From: Amycolatopsis bullii
GTDB lineage: Bacteria; Actinomycetota; Actinomycetes; Mycobacteriales; Pseudonocardiaceae
DNA: 64,000 nucleotides
Direction of reading: 5' to 3'
NCBI RefSeq assembly: GCF_014654205.1
Contig: NZ_BNAW01000001.1
Coordinates: 1 to 64,000 of the forward strand
Under the pieces are notes generated by a model, which ran no database searches, was not told where the DNA came from, and worked only from the letters and a program-made list of their open reading frames with translations. The translations under genes were made by a program, and so were the position numbers. The stretch's first letter is position 1. Each line of letters begins with the position of its first letter. This document shows positions 42,492-50,283 of this stretch, one piece after another.

Positions 42492-42869
42492 GTGCCCCTC
42501 ATGTTCTTCAACGGCGGTGCCATGCGCGGCGAGCCGCTGCACCACCTCCTCGACGGATCGCCGTTCGTGGCGACGGCGGACACCGCGCCGAAGTACCGGT
42601 TCTACGCCGTCGGCGACCAGTGCCCGGCGCTGTACCCGGTGTCGCACGGCGGCGCGGCGGTCACCGGCGAGGTCTACGACGTCTCCCTGGACACTCTGCG
42701 GGACCGCGTGCTGCCGGCCGAGCCGCACGAGCTGGAACTGGGCGTGGTGGAGCTGGCCGACGGCAGTTCGGCGTTCGCGATGCTGCTGCGGCGGCCGTAC
42801 ACCTCGCACGTCGCCCTGCGGGACATCACCGACATCGGCGACTGGCGGGCGTTCAAGGCGAGCGCGTGA
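42492..42869 (+). CDS. Gamma-glutamylcyclotransferase-fold protein, allophanate-hydrolase C-domain-like
   Basis: 125 residues. LMFFNGGAMRGEPLHHLLDG at the start and YPVSHGGAAVTGEVYDVS are the GGCT-fold signature seen in the C-terminal domain of allophanate hydrolase and related small proteins; later ELELGVVELADGSSAFAMLL. The activity is not known for stand-alone forms. It sits between purine permease and glycerate kinase and so may act on a urea-derived or ureide intermediate. GTG at 42492 has AAGGAG seven bases upstream. Its stop overlaps the next start as GTGA. Confidence 0.72.
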   Translation: MPLMFFNGGAMRGEPLHHLLDGSPFVATADTAPKYRFYAVGDQCPALYPVSHGGAAVTGEVYDVSLDTLRDRVLPAEPHELELGVVELADGSSAFAMLLRRPYTSHVALRDITDIGDWRAFKASA

Positions 42870-43966
42870 CGGTCCTGGTCGCGCCGGACAAGTTCAAGGG
42901 CTCGCTCACCGCGCGGGAGGTGGCGTCGGCGGTGGCTTCCGGTCTCGCCGACGTCCACCCCGAGGTGGTGGCGCGGACCCTTCCGGTGGCCGACGGCGGC
43001 GAAGGCACGGTCGACGCCGCCGTCGCCGCCGGGTACGCGCGGGTGCCGGTCCCGGCCCGCGGGCCGACCGGGGCGCCGGTGACGGCGTGCTACGCGGTCC
43101 GCGGGGACACCGCGGTCGTCGAGCTGGCCGAAGCGTCCGGACTGCACCGGCTGCCCGGGGCGCCGGAGCCGCTCACCGCGACCAGCGCGGGAACCGGCGA
43201 CGTCATCGCCGCGGCCGTGCGGGCCGGGTGCCGCCGGATCGTGCTCGGCGTCGGCGGCAGTGCCTGCACCGACGGCGGCGCGGGCCTGCTGACCGCGCTG
43301 GGCGCCCGGCTCCTGGACTCCGCGGGCCGTGAGCTGCCCTCCGGAGGCGCGGCCCTGTCCCGGCTCGCCTCCCTGGACCTGTCGAACGTGCCCGAAGTGG
43401 ACATCGAGCTGGCGTGCGATGTGGACAATCCGCTGTACGGGCCGCGCGGGGCCGCCGCGGTCTACGGCCCGCAGAAGGGCGCGTCCCCCGCCGAGGTCGA
43501 GACCCTGGATGCCGCGTTGCGGCACTGGGCGTCGATCGCCGGGCCTTCGTTCGCCGAACGGCCGGGCGCCGGGGCGGCCGGGGGAGTGGGTTTCGCCGCG
43601 ATGGCGGTGCTGGGCGCCCGGATGCGGCCGGGCATCGAGCTCCTGCTCGACCTCCTCGATTTCGACGAGGCCCTGGCGGGTGCGTCACTGGTGATCACCG
43701 GCGAGGGATCACTCGACGAGCAGACGTTGTCGGGCAAGGCCCCGGCCGGGGTGGCCCGGGCCGCGGCGGCCCGGGGCATCCCCTGCGTCGCGGTGTCCGG
43801 CCGCTGCCGGCTGTCCTCGGCCCAGCTGGCGGACGCGGGTATCTCGGCCGCGTACGCGCTGACCGACCTGGAACCGGACCCGGCGCGGTGCATGGCGGAG
43901 GCGGCGCCGCTGCTGCGCCGCCTCGCGCACCGCGTGGCGATCGACTACTTCTCGCTGTCCAGGTGA
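42866..43966 (+). CDS. glxK: Glycerate kinase (glycerate 2-kinase, type I)
   Basis: 366 residues. VLVAPDKFKGSLTAREVA at the N-terminus, PVADGGEGTVDA, TSAGTGDVIAAA, LGVGGSACTDGGAGLL, CDVDNPLYGPRGAA, GAAGGVGFA and TGEGSLDEQTLSGKAP are the family's conserved blocks. It phosphorylates the D-glycerate made by GlxR to 2-phosphoglycerate, feeding central metabolism. It overlaps the convergent aldo/keto reductase by 22 bases. Confidence 0.93.
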   Translation: MTVLVAPDKFKGSLTAREVASAVASGLADVHPEVVARTLPVADGGEGTVDAAVAAGYARVPVPARGPTGAPVTACYAVRGDTAVVELAEASGLHRLPGAPEPLTATSAGTGDVIAAAVRAGCRRIVLGVGGSACTDGGAGLLTALGARLLDSAGRELPSGGAALSRLASLDLSNVPEVDIELACDVDNPLYGPRGAAAVYGPQKGASPAEVETLDAALRHWASIAGPSFAERPGAGAAGGVGFAAMAVLGARMRPGIELLLDLLDFDEALAGASLVITGEGSLDEQTLSGKAPAGVARAAAARGIPCVAVSGRCRLSSAQLADAGISAAYALTDLEPDPARCMAEAAPLLRRLAHRVAIDYFSLSR

Positions 43967-44940
43967 TCGAGCTGAGCGGCGGCGTACCGGCCGCCCGCCG
44001 CGGCCCCGGCCGGGACGGCGGCCTCGATCTCCGCCAGCTCGGCGCCGGTCAGCTCGACGTCGGTGGTGCCGAGGGACTCGGCCAGCCGGACCCGGGTGCG
44101 GGCGCCGACGAGGGGGACGATGTCCTCGCCCTGCGCGGCGACCCAGGCGATGGCGAGCTGGGCGGTCGTGACCCCCTTGGCGGCGGCGAGCTTGCCGAGC
44201 GCGTCGGTCAGGGCCAGGTTGCGATCGAGGTTTTCGCCCTGGAACCGCGGGCTGTGGCTGCGGAAGTCGGCTGCGGTCAGCTCGCGCGACGGCGTCCAGT
44301 GGCCGCTGAGGAGGCCGCGGGAAAGGACGCCGTACGCGGTGACGCCGATGCCGAGCTCACGCGCGACCGGCAGGATTTCCGCCTCGATCCCGCGTGACAG
44401 CAGGGAATACTCGATCTGCAGGTCCGAGATCGGGTGCACGGCGGCGGCGCGGCGCAGCGTCTCCGCGCCCACTTCGGACAGTCCGATGTGGCGGATGTAG
44501 CCGGCCTGCACCAGTTCGGCCAGCGCGCCGACCTGGTCTTCGATCGGCACGGCCGGGTCGAGCCGGGCCGGGCGGTAGACGTCGATGTGGTCGGTGCCGA
44601 GCCGGCGCAGGCTGTAGGCGAGAAACGTCTTGACGGCCTCGGGGCGGCTGTCGTAGCCGAGCCAGGCGCCGTCCGGGCCGCGCAGCGCGCCGAACTTGAC
44701 GCTGATCACCGCCTTGTCGCGGTCGCGTCCGCGCAGGGCCTCGCGCAGCAGCATTTCGTTGTGGCCCATGCCGTAGAAGTCGCCGGTGTCCAGCAGGGTG
44801 ACACCGCCGTCGAGGGCGGCGTGCACCGTGGCGACGGACTCGGTCTCGTCGGCCGGGCCGTACAGGTCGGACATGCCCATCAGGCCGAGGCCGAGGGCGC
44901 TGACGGCCGGACCGGTCCGGCCGAGGGTGCGGGTGCGCAT
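43945..44940 (-). CDS. Aldo/keto reductase
   Basis: 331 residues, TIM-barrel NADP-dependent reductase. LLDTGDFYGMGHNEMLL holds the catalytic Asp/Tyr, VISVKFGAL the catalytic Lys, and LQIEYSLLSRGIE and VPLVGARTRVRLAESL the cofactor region. The position usually filled by the catalytic His (here YRPARLD rather than ..HRxD) is altered: the sequence reads DHIDVYRPARLDP, with R-P-A in place of the expected Q-H-R. Substrate unknown. AGGAGA lies five bases before the start. Divergent from a TetR gene that probably regulates it. Confidence 0.85.
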   Translation of the reverse strand: MRTRTLGRTGPAVSALGLGLMGMSDLYGPADETESVATVHAALDGGVTLLDTGDFYGMGHNEMLLREALRGRDRDKAVISVKFGALRGPDGAWLGYDSRPEAVKTFLAYSLRRLGTDHIDVYRPARLDPAVPIEDQVGALAELVQAGYIRHIGLSEVGAETLRRAAAVHPISDLQIEYSLLSRGIEAEILPVARELGIGVTAYGVLSRGLLSGHWTPSRELTAADFRSHSPRFQGENLDRNLALTDALGKLAAAKGVTTAQLAIAWVAAQGEDIVPLVGARTRVRLAESLGTTDVELTGAELAEIEAAVPAGAAAGGRYAAAQLDHLDSEK

Positions 44941-44974
44941 GGGATCTCCTGTTTCCGTCGGTACCTGTCCAAAA

Positions 44975-44987
44975 GTATCACTGATAC
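44975..44987. promoter_or_regulatory. Palindrome GTATCAcTGATAC, probable TetR operator
   Basis: A perfect dyad (6-base arms, one central base) between the divergent AKR and TetR genes. On the minus strand GATACT at its edge fits a -10 for the reductase; TATCAT at 45013-45018 fits a -10 for the TetR gene, which would then be nearly leaderless. Confidence 0.65.
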
Positions 44988-45025
44988 CGAACGAGTGCTA
45001 CCGAGGACTTGTTATCATTGGAACC

Positions 45026-45721
45026 ATGGCAACGAAGACGGCGGTGGACACGCGCGTGCGCATCCTCGAAGCGGCGGCGGCGCTGCTCGCGGCGGAGGGC
45101 CGCGACGGCCTCTCGACCCGAGCGGTCAGCGCGGCGGCCGGCGTCCAGCCGCCGGCGCTGTACCGCCTCTTCGGCGACAAGGACGGCCTGCTCGACGCGG
45201 TCGCGGCCTACGGCTTCGACGAGTACTTGAAGAGCAAGCGCGCGATGGGCTCCACCGGCGACCCGGTCGAGGACCTCCGCCGCGGCTGGGACCTGCACAT
45301 CGAGTTCGGCTTGGCCCGCCCGGAGTTCTACGTCCTGATGTACGGCGATGCCCGCCCGGGCCGCACCTCGCCGGCGGCTCGCGAAGCCGAAGCGATGCTG
45401 CGGGCCATCGTCGAGCGCGTCGCAGCGGCAGGCCGGCTGCGGGTGAGCGTGGAGCGAGCAGCCCGGTTGACGCACGCGGCGGGCATGGGCGTGGTGCTGA
45501 CCCAGATCGCGACACCGGAGGACCAGCGCGACCCGGAGCTGTCGGCGACAGCCCGGGAGACCGTGCTGGCCCGCATTCTCACCGGTGCCGAGGAGCCGGC
45601 GGGTTCGGACCTGCCGGAGCGGGCCATCGCCCTGCGGGCCGGCCTCGACGGAGCAACGGCACTGACGAAGGCCGAACGAGTCTTACTGGCCGAGTGGCTG
45701 GACCGCATAGCCGACGCCTGA
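45026..45721 (+). CDS. TetR-family transcriptional regulator
   Basis: 231 residues. The HTH spans about 10-55: TRVRILEAAAALLAAEGRDGLSTRAVSAAAGVQPPALYRLFGDKDGLLDAV in which the recognition helix is PPALYRLF. The C-terminal helical ligand domain has the FGLARPEFYVLMYGD stretch. The start ATG follows TATCAT by seven bases. It is expected to repress the adjacent reductase and itself through the palindrome at 44975. Ligand unknown. Confidence 0.88.
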   Translation: MATKTAVDTRVRILEAAAALLAAEGRDGLSTRAVSAAAGVQPPALYRLFGDKDGLLDAVAAYGFDEYLKSKRAMGSTGDPVEDLRRGWDLHIEFGLARPEFYVLMYGDARPGRTSPAAREAEAMLRAIVERVAAAGRLRVSVERAARLTHAAGMGVVLTQIATPEDQRDPELSATARETVLARILTGAEEPAGSDLPERAIALRAGLDGATALTKAERVLLAEWLDRIADA

Positions 45722-45754
45722 GCGGCCGGTCTCAGGTCCTCCCGCGGCCCGCTC

Positions 45755-45811
45755 TGCAGCAACTCGCCCCTTCCGCACTTCGCCTTGCAGCAACTCGCGC
45801 CTCCCGCACTC
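45755..45811. repeat. Imperfect direct repeat TGCAGCAACTCGC...CCGCACT
   Basis: Copies start at 45755 and 45786, 31 bases apart, each about 26 bases with two differences. A partial third copy (CTTCCGCAC) appears at 45831 and a GTCTC triple at about 45850. The gap from 45722 to 46090 has no gene. Confidence 0.6.
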
Positions 45812-45974
45812 GGCCCACCACGCCCCGCCCCTTCCGCACGACCGCGCCTCGTCTCGTCTCGTCTCGAGGGAAGCCCGGCAGCCCACCCACCGAAACCCAC
45901 ACCCCCCGCAACCCCGATCCGAAGCCCCAACACGCCCGGCGTTGCCGGCCGTAGTCACATCACGGCTTCAAAAA

Positions 45975-46006
45975 CAGACCAGCGTCGGTCTGCATCGATA
46001 CAGACC
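45975..46006. promoter_or_regulatory. CAGACC/GGTCTG repeats before the GH15 gene
   Basis: CAGACC at 45975, GGTCTG at 45987 and CAGACC at 46001: two alternative inverted repeats sharing the middle arm. Probable regulatory site; no regulator is adjacent. Confidence 0.45.
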
Positions 46007-46040
46007 CATCGGACATTGCCTGTCATCCCGCCACCCCTCA

Positions 46041-46063
46041 ATATGTTGCGACCCACAACATAT
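46041..46063. promoter_or_regulatory. Inverted repeat ATATGTTG-N7-CAACATAT, operator of the GH15 gene
   Basis: Perfect 8-bp arms, 28 bases before the start codon; AT-rich arms in GC-rich DNA. Consistent with a repressor site; the regulator is not identifiable. Confidence 0.65.
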
Positions 46064-46090
46064 CCACGACAACGCCGTCGGAGGACCCCG

Positions 46091-48316
46091 ATGATCAGGT
46101 GGAAAGCCGTCCTGACCTGCACAGCAACCACCATCCTGCTGGCCGGAACCCTCCAGGGGACAGCCCACGCAACGGGAACGGCCACAGACTGCTGCGGCGG
46201 CGGAGCCTCCTGGGCAACGGGCAACAAGTCCGCGCTCGGCACGTCGACGACCACCGCCAGCCCGGTCTGGTTCACCGTCGCCAACGGCGTCACGTCCGAG
46301 GTCTTCTACCCCCGGGCCGACGTCCCGAACATGCAGGACATGCAGTTCGTCGTCACCGACGGCTCGACCTTCGTCGACCTGGAACGCGACGCCACGAACC
46401 ACGTCGTGACCATGCCCGACGAGAAGGCGCTCCAGTACACGATCACCAACACGGCGAAAAGCGGGAAGTACCGGATCACCACCAACTACGTGACCGACCC
46501 GGCCCGCGCCACGCTCGTCACGAACACCCGGTTCCAGTCCCTCGACGGCGGCACCTACCGCCTCTACCTGCTCGCCAACCCGTCGATGGCGGGCGGCGGG
46601 GCGAACGACAACGCCTGGTGGGACCCCACCGGTGCCCTGATGGCGAGCGGCACCGAGACGTTGTTCGGCGGGACGGCCACCACGGTCGTCTCCGCGCTGC
46701 GCGTCTCGACCGGCTTCACCGCACACGACAACGGCTACAGCGGCGCGGCCAGCGACTGCCTGGTCGACCTGCGCGCCGACAAGACCCTGAACAACCAGTT
46801 CGACGCCGTCTCCGGCACCGGCAACGTCGTCCAGTGCGGCCAGATCCCGGTCGGCTCGGACACGACCTTCACCGCGGCACTCGGCTACGGCGGCACCGCG
46901 GCCGCCGCGTCCTCGGCCGCGAGCGCCTCGCTGAGCAGTGGGTTCGCCGGCGTGTCGGCGTCCTACCGCAGTGGCTGGAACACCTACGTCGGTGGCCTGA
47001 AACCGGCGCCGGCCGGCGTTTCCGGGGACACGCAACGGCGTCGCGCCTACTACGTCGCGGCCATGGCGCTGAAGACGGCCGAAGACAAGCAGCACCCCGG
47101 CGCGAGTGTCGCGGGCCTGGCGACGCCGTGGGGTGACTTCACCAACGGCGACCACCTCAACGACGGCTACCACCGCGTCTGGGGCCGCGACCTCTACCAG
47201 CAGGCGACCGGTCTTCTGGCCGCCGGCGACAGCGCGCAGGCCAAGCGGATGGCCCAGTTCCTCTGGAACGCGCAGTGGATCGGCAGCCCCACGGCGGGCG
47301 ACGGCACGACGTATCCCGCGGGGTCCTTCCCGCGCTACAGCCCGGTGTCCGGCGTCGCGGGGGCGAGCGCCCAGCAGCTCGGCTGCTGCGAGCAACTGGA
47401 CCAGGACGCCGACGCGATCCTGCTGGCCTGGCTGACCGGCCTCACCGACGCCTCGACCTACGCGAAGGTCAAGACGACCGCGAACCACGTCGTCACCACC
47501 GGCCCGGACACCACCGAACGCTGGGAGGAGCAGTACGGCAAGTCGCCTTCGTCGGTGGCGGCGGAGATCGCCGGGCTGATCGCGGCCGGGGCCATCGCGC
47601 GGGCGAACGGCGACACGGCGAGCGCGTCGACGTGGGAGTCCACCGCGGACTCCTGGCGGAACTCCCTGGCCGGCTGGATCGTCACGACGTCCGGCTACTG
47701 GGGCGGCCACACCTACTACGAGCGGCTCGACCGGGCCGGCAACCCCAACGACACCGCGACGATCTGCTTCGACGAAGGCTGCTTCTACGAGCACGACGTC
47801 ACCGACTTCGGTTTCCTCGACCTGGTGCGGCTCGGCATCCGGCCGGCCGGGGACGCCACGATCGCCGACTCGGTGGCCCCGACGGCCGCCGCGTCGGACG
47901 GCAACGCGGCGATGCAGGTGACGTTGCCGAACGGGGACGTCTACTTCCACCGCTACCCGCACGACAACTACGGCGAGAGCACCGCGAACTGCAGCGGCTG
48001 GCCGGCCGGCGGCACCCAGCGGTTCGGGCGGCTGTGGCCGGTGCTGTCGGGGGAGCGCGGGCAGTACGAGCTCGCCAACGGCCGCCCGGCGGCGGTGTAC
48101 CTGAAGTCCATGGCGGACTCGGTCAACGACGGCTACTTCGTGCCCGAGCAGGTCTGGGACCGCGCCGACGTCGGCTGCTTCGGCCTCGGCCACCCGACCG
48201 GCAGCGCGGGCCCGCTGATGTGGGCCGAGGGCCAGTACCTGCGGCTGGCACAGAGCATGGACGCGGGCCACAACCTCGACACGCCGTCGATCGTCGAGGC
48301 CCGCTACGGCACCTGA
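46091..48316 (+). CDS. Secreted GH15 glucoamylase/glucodextranase-type enzyme
   Basis: 741 residues. Sec signal about 1-27 (IRWKAVLTCTATTILLAGTLQG ending AHA). About 30-280 is the N-terminal super-beta-sandwich (glucodextranase N-like): GNKSALGTSTT, WFTVANGVTSEVFYPRAD. About 300-740 is the (alpha/alpha)6 barrel of GH15: DGYHRVWGRDLYQQATGLLAAGD and RYSPVSGV, QLDQDADAILLAW, ERWEEQYG with the catalytic acid Glu region, and PLMWAEGQYLRLAQS with the likely base. It removes glucose from alpha-1,4 or alpha-1,6 glucans outside the cell. GGAGG lies upstream of the ATG at 46091. Confidence 0.88.
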   Translation: MIRWKAVLTCTATTILLAGTLQGTAHATGTATDCCGGGASWATGNKSALGTSTTTASPVWFTVANGVTSEVFYPRADVPNMQDMQFVVTDGSTFVDLERDATNHVVTMPDEKALQYTITNTAKSGKYRITTNYVTDPARATLVTNTRFQSLDGGTYRLYLLANPSMAGGGANDNAWWDPTGALMASGTETLFGGTATTVVSALRVSTGFTAHDNGYSGAASDCLVDLRADKTLNNQFDAVSGTGNVVQCGQIPVGSDTTFTAALGYGGTAAAASSAASASLSSGFAGVSASYRSGWNTYVGGLKPAPAGVSGDTQRRRAYYVAAMALKTAEDKQHPGASVAGLATPWGDFTNGDHLNDGYHRVWGRDLYQQATGLLAAGDSAQAKRMAQFLWNAQWIGSPTAGDGTTYPAGSFPRYSPVSGVAGASAQQLGCCEQLDQDADAILLAWLTGLTDASTYAKVKTTANHVVTTGPDTTERWEEQYGKSPSSVAAEIAGLIAAGAIARANGDTASASTWESTADSWRNSLAGWIVTTSGYWGGHTYYERLDRAGNPNDTATICFDEGCFYEHDVTDFGFLDLVRLGIRPAGDATIADSVAPTAAASDGNAAMQVTLPNGDVYFHRYPHDNYGESTANCSGWPAGGTQRFGRLWPVLSGERGQYELANGRPAAVYLKSMADSVNDGYFVPEQVWDRADVGCFGLGHPTGSAGPLMWAEGQYLRLAQSMDAGHNLDTPSIVEARYGT

Positions 48317-48337
48317 CACGCCGTGTCGTCCGTTCGG

Positions 48338-49207
48338 TCACCGCACCAGGCGGACGGTCTTCGCCGCGGGGGCGAAGGTCGCCGTCTGGCCGCGGGTGAG
48401 GGCGACGGTATCGGCTTCGAGACCGTCGCCGAACGCGACCAGGCGGTCGGATTCGACCTCGACCGTCAGCGGCGCCCGCGTCAGTTCGCCTTCGGTGCAG
48501 GTGGTTCCGGTCGTCGGGGACGGCCACGCCTCCCGCACGAACCACACCAGCCGGGCCTCGCCGGGGGCCGGCAGGGGCAGCTCGCTGCGGCGTTCCCGCC
48601 ACACCGAGCCGCACCAGCCGGTCGCCCCGGTGCCCGTCCCGACCAGGATGCCCGACGACGCCTGGCGTTCCGGCCGCCCGCCACCGACCCCCAGCCGGTA
48701 GCGGGCGGTCTGGTGGCCGGGGTGCCCGAGGTAGATCTCGTTGAGGGCGAGCAGCCGCTGGCCGTCGTCCGCGGTGAGCTCGGCCATCGTCCGGTGCTCG
48801 ACGTCGGCCGGGGACCGCACCAGGTCCGCGACGGCTTCGACCGGGTGCTTGACCAGGACACCGGGCTCGCCGGGCGCGACGCCGATCACCGGCTGGCCGT
48901 CGAGGTACTTGGCCACGTTGGCGATCAGGCCGTCCTGCCCGACCACCACGACGACGTCCTCGGGCGTGAAGAGGAACCGGTCGAGGTCGGCGCGTTCGAC
49001 CTCGCCGCGACGCCAGTCCAGCGGGATGGCGGCACTGGCCGCGGCGAGCGCGGCGCGCACGGCCGCGTCCGCCGCGGTGACCTCGGCGAGGTCGCGCCCA
49101 CGGGTGCGCAGGAAGAACTCGGCCTGACCGCGGGTGCCGTGGCGGGCGACGAGCTCGTCCAGCTCGGTGCGGCGGTGGACGAGCACGACCCGCGGAGCGA
49201 GGCTCAC
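48338..49207 (-). CDS. NAD-kinase-like protein
   Basis: 289 residues. The nucleotide-binding loop reads VVVVGQDGLIANVAKYL, i.e. the GGDG signature of NAD kinases with the second Gly changed to Gln but the Asp kept. ALNEIYLG holds the conserved NE motif, and SSGILVGTGTGATGW the third motif that contacts NAD ribose. It may phosphorylate NAD or a related compound (e.g. a lipid or CoA-like substrate). The GTG start overlaps the stop of the SPFH gene. Its neighbour is an NrtR-like regulator, and NrtR proteins control NAD metabolism, so an NAD link is supported from two sides. Confidence 0.75.
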   Translation of the reverse strand: MSLAPRVVLVHRRTELDELVARHGTRGQAEFFLRTRGRDLAEVTAADAAVRAALAAASAAIPLDWRRGEVERADLDRFLFTPEDVVVVVGQDGLIANVAKYLDGQPVIGVAPGEPGVLVKHPVEAVADLVRSPADVEHRTMAELTADDGQRLLALNEIYLGHPGHQTARYRLGVGGGRPERQASSGILVGTGTGATGWCGSVWRERRSELPLPAPGEARLVWFVREAWPSPTTGTTCTEGELTRAPLTVEVESDRLVAFGDGLEADTVALTRGQTATFAPAAKTVRLVR

Positions 49208-50205
49208 GACCGGACGCCCAGCTTCGTCAGCAGCGGCGCGAGCAGGTCCGGGGTGAGCACCAGGCTGTCGATCCGCGGCAGGTTGCCGGCCAGTTCCTTC
49301 AGCGCCAGGCCGGTCAGCACGCCCTCGGGCAGGTCGCGGTACGCGGCCAGCCGCGCCGCCTCGCCCGCCGCTTCGGCCTCGCCGAGCGCTCGCTTCCCCT
49401 CGGCCTTCACCTGCGTCAGCCGCTCTTCGCGCGACGCCTGGGCCTCCGTCTCGATCCGGTTCGCCGCCGCGGCTTCTTCCGCCTGACGCCGGGCGTTCGC
49501 ACCGCGCTGGGCGAGCAGCTGCTCCTCGCGGCGGGCCAGCTCGATCTGGTTCTGCAGCTCGTTTTCGCTGATCGCGCGTTCGCGTTCGACGGCGAGCGCG
49601 CGCCGCTCGAAGGTCGCGCGGTCGGCCTCTTGCTGCACCTTCTCCCGCGCGGTCGTCTGCAGTGCCTTCTCGACCTCGGGCTCGGCCCGGATCGCGACGA
49701 CGCGGACGTCGATCACGGCCGAGCCGGTCTGCGCGAGCCGTGTGTCCTCTTCGGCGAGGCCCGCGCGGATCCGGTCGCGGACCGCGCGGACGCCGTCGAC
49801 GAGCGCGGTGGCCAGGGGCGTGCGGGTCAGCACCTCGACCGCGTACTGCTGGACGTTCTCGGTGAGCAGCCCGCTGATCTGCGCCAGGGGATCGCTTCTC
49901 CAGCGGCCGGTGTCCGGGTCGATGGAGAAGTCGATGCGCTGCGCGGCGAGCGCCGGGTCCTCGATGCGGAAGGTGAGGGCGAGCTGGACGGTGACGTCCT
50001 GGAAGTCGGCCGTGCGGGCGTGGAACAGCAGCGGGAGTTCGCGGTCGTCGACCGGGACCTCCGAGACGACCGCGGTCAGCGGCCGGTACCAGAACGACAG
50101 CCCGACGCCGTCGTGCGCGAGCTTGCCGCGGCGGTAGTGCCGGATGTGCACGGTGGGCGCACCACGCAGGTGCCGGAACCCGAACCGGCGGTCGATGTGT
50201 GCCAT
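49204..50205 (-). CDS. SPFH/Band 7 (flotillin-like) protein
   Basis: 333 residues. The SPFH domain covers about 20-190 (PVDDRELPLLFHARTADFQDVTVQLALTFRIED and DVRVVAIRAEPEVEKALQTT). A long Arg/Glu/Ala-rich coiled coil follows (REKVQQEADRATFERRALAVERERAISENELQ). The end LTPDLLAPLLTKLG is typical of bacterial forms. There is no obvious transmembrane helix or lipid anchor. Such proteins form large oligomeric scaffolds. AGGAGG is upstream of the ATG. It shares an operon with the NAD-kinase-like gene; why a scaffold and NAD kinase should be linked is not known. Confidence 0.85.
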   Translation of the reverse strand: MAHIDRRFGFRHLRGAPTVHIRHYRRGKLAHDGVGLSFWYRPLTAVVSEVPVDDRELPLLFHARTADFQDVTVQLALTFRIEDPALAAQRIDFSIDPDTGRWRSDPLAQISGLLTENVQQYAVEVLTRTPLATALVDGVRAVRDRIRAGLAEEDTRLAQTGSAVIDVRVVAIRAEPEVEKALQTTAREKVQQEADRATFERRALAVERERAISENELQNQIELARREEQLLAQRGANARRQAEEAAAANRIETEAQASREERLTQVKAEGKRALGEAEAAGEAARLAAYRDLPEGVLTGLALKELAGNLPRIDSLVLTPDLLAPLLTKLGVRS

Positions 50206-50218
50206 GGAGTCCTCCTCT

Positions 50219-50237
50219 TATCGTCGTCGTGACGATA
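50219..50237. promoter_or_regulatory. Palindrome 1 (TATCGTC-N5-GACGATA), probable NrtR operator
   Basis: Perfect 7-bp arms (50219-50225 and 50231-50237). It covers the -10 of the SPFH promoter. Half-sites share TCGTC with the second palindrome. Confidence 0.75.
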
Positions 50238-50261
50238 TGGGGTGGACTCGCTAATCGTCAA
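50232..50261 (-). promoter_or_regulatory. Promoter of the SPFH/NAD-kinase-like operon
   Basis: On the minus strand TTGACG (50261-50256), 18-base spacer, TATCGT (50237-50232). The -35 lies in palindrome 2 and the -10 in palindrome 1. Confidence 0.7.
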
Positions 50262-50273
50262 GCTGACGATTAG
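50251..50273. promoter_or_regulatory. Palindrome 2 (CTAATCGTCA-AGC-TGACGATTAG)
   Basis: Perfect 10-bp arms with a three-base centre, 11 bases before the regulator start codon. TAGGGT at 50271-50276 lies seven bases before that ATG and may be its -10. Confidence 0.75.
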
Positions 50274-50283
50274 GGTGGGTGGC

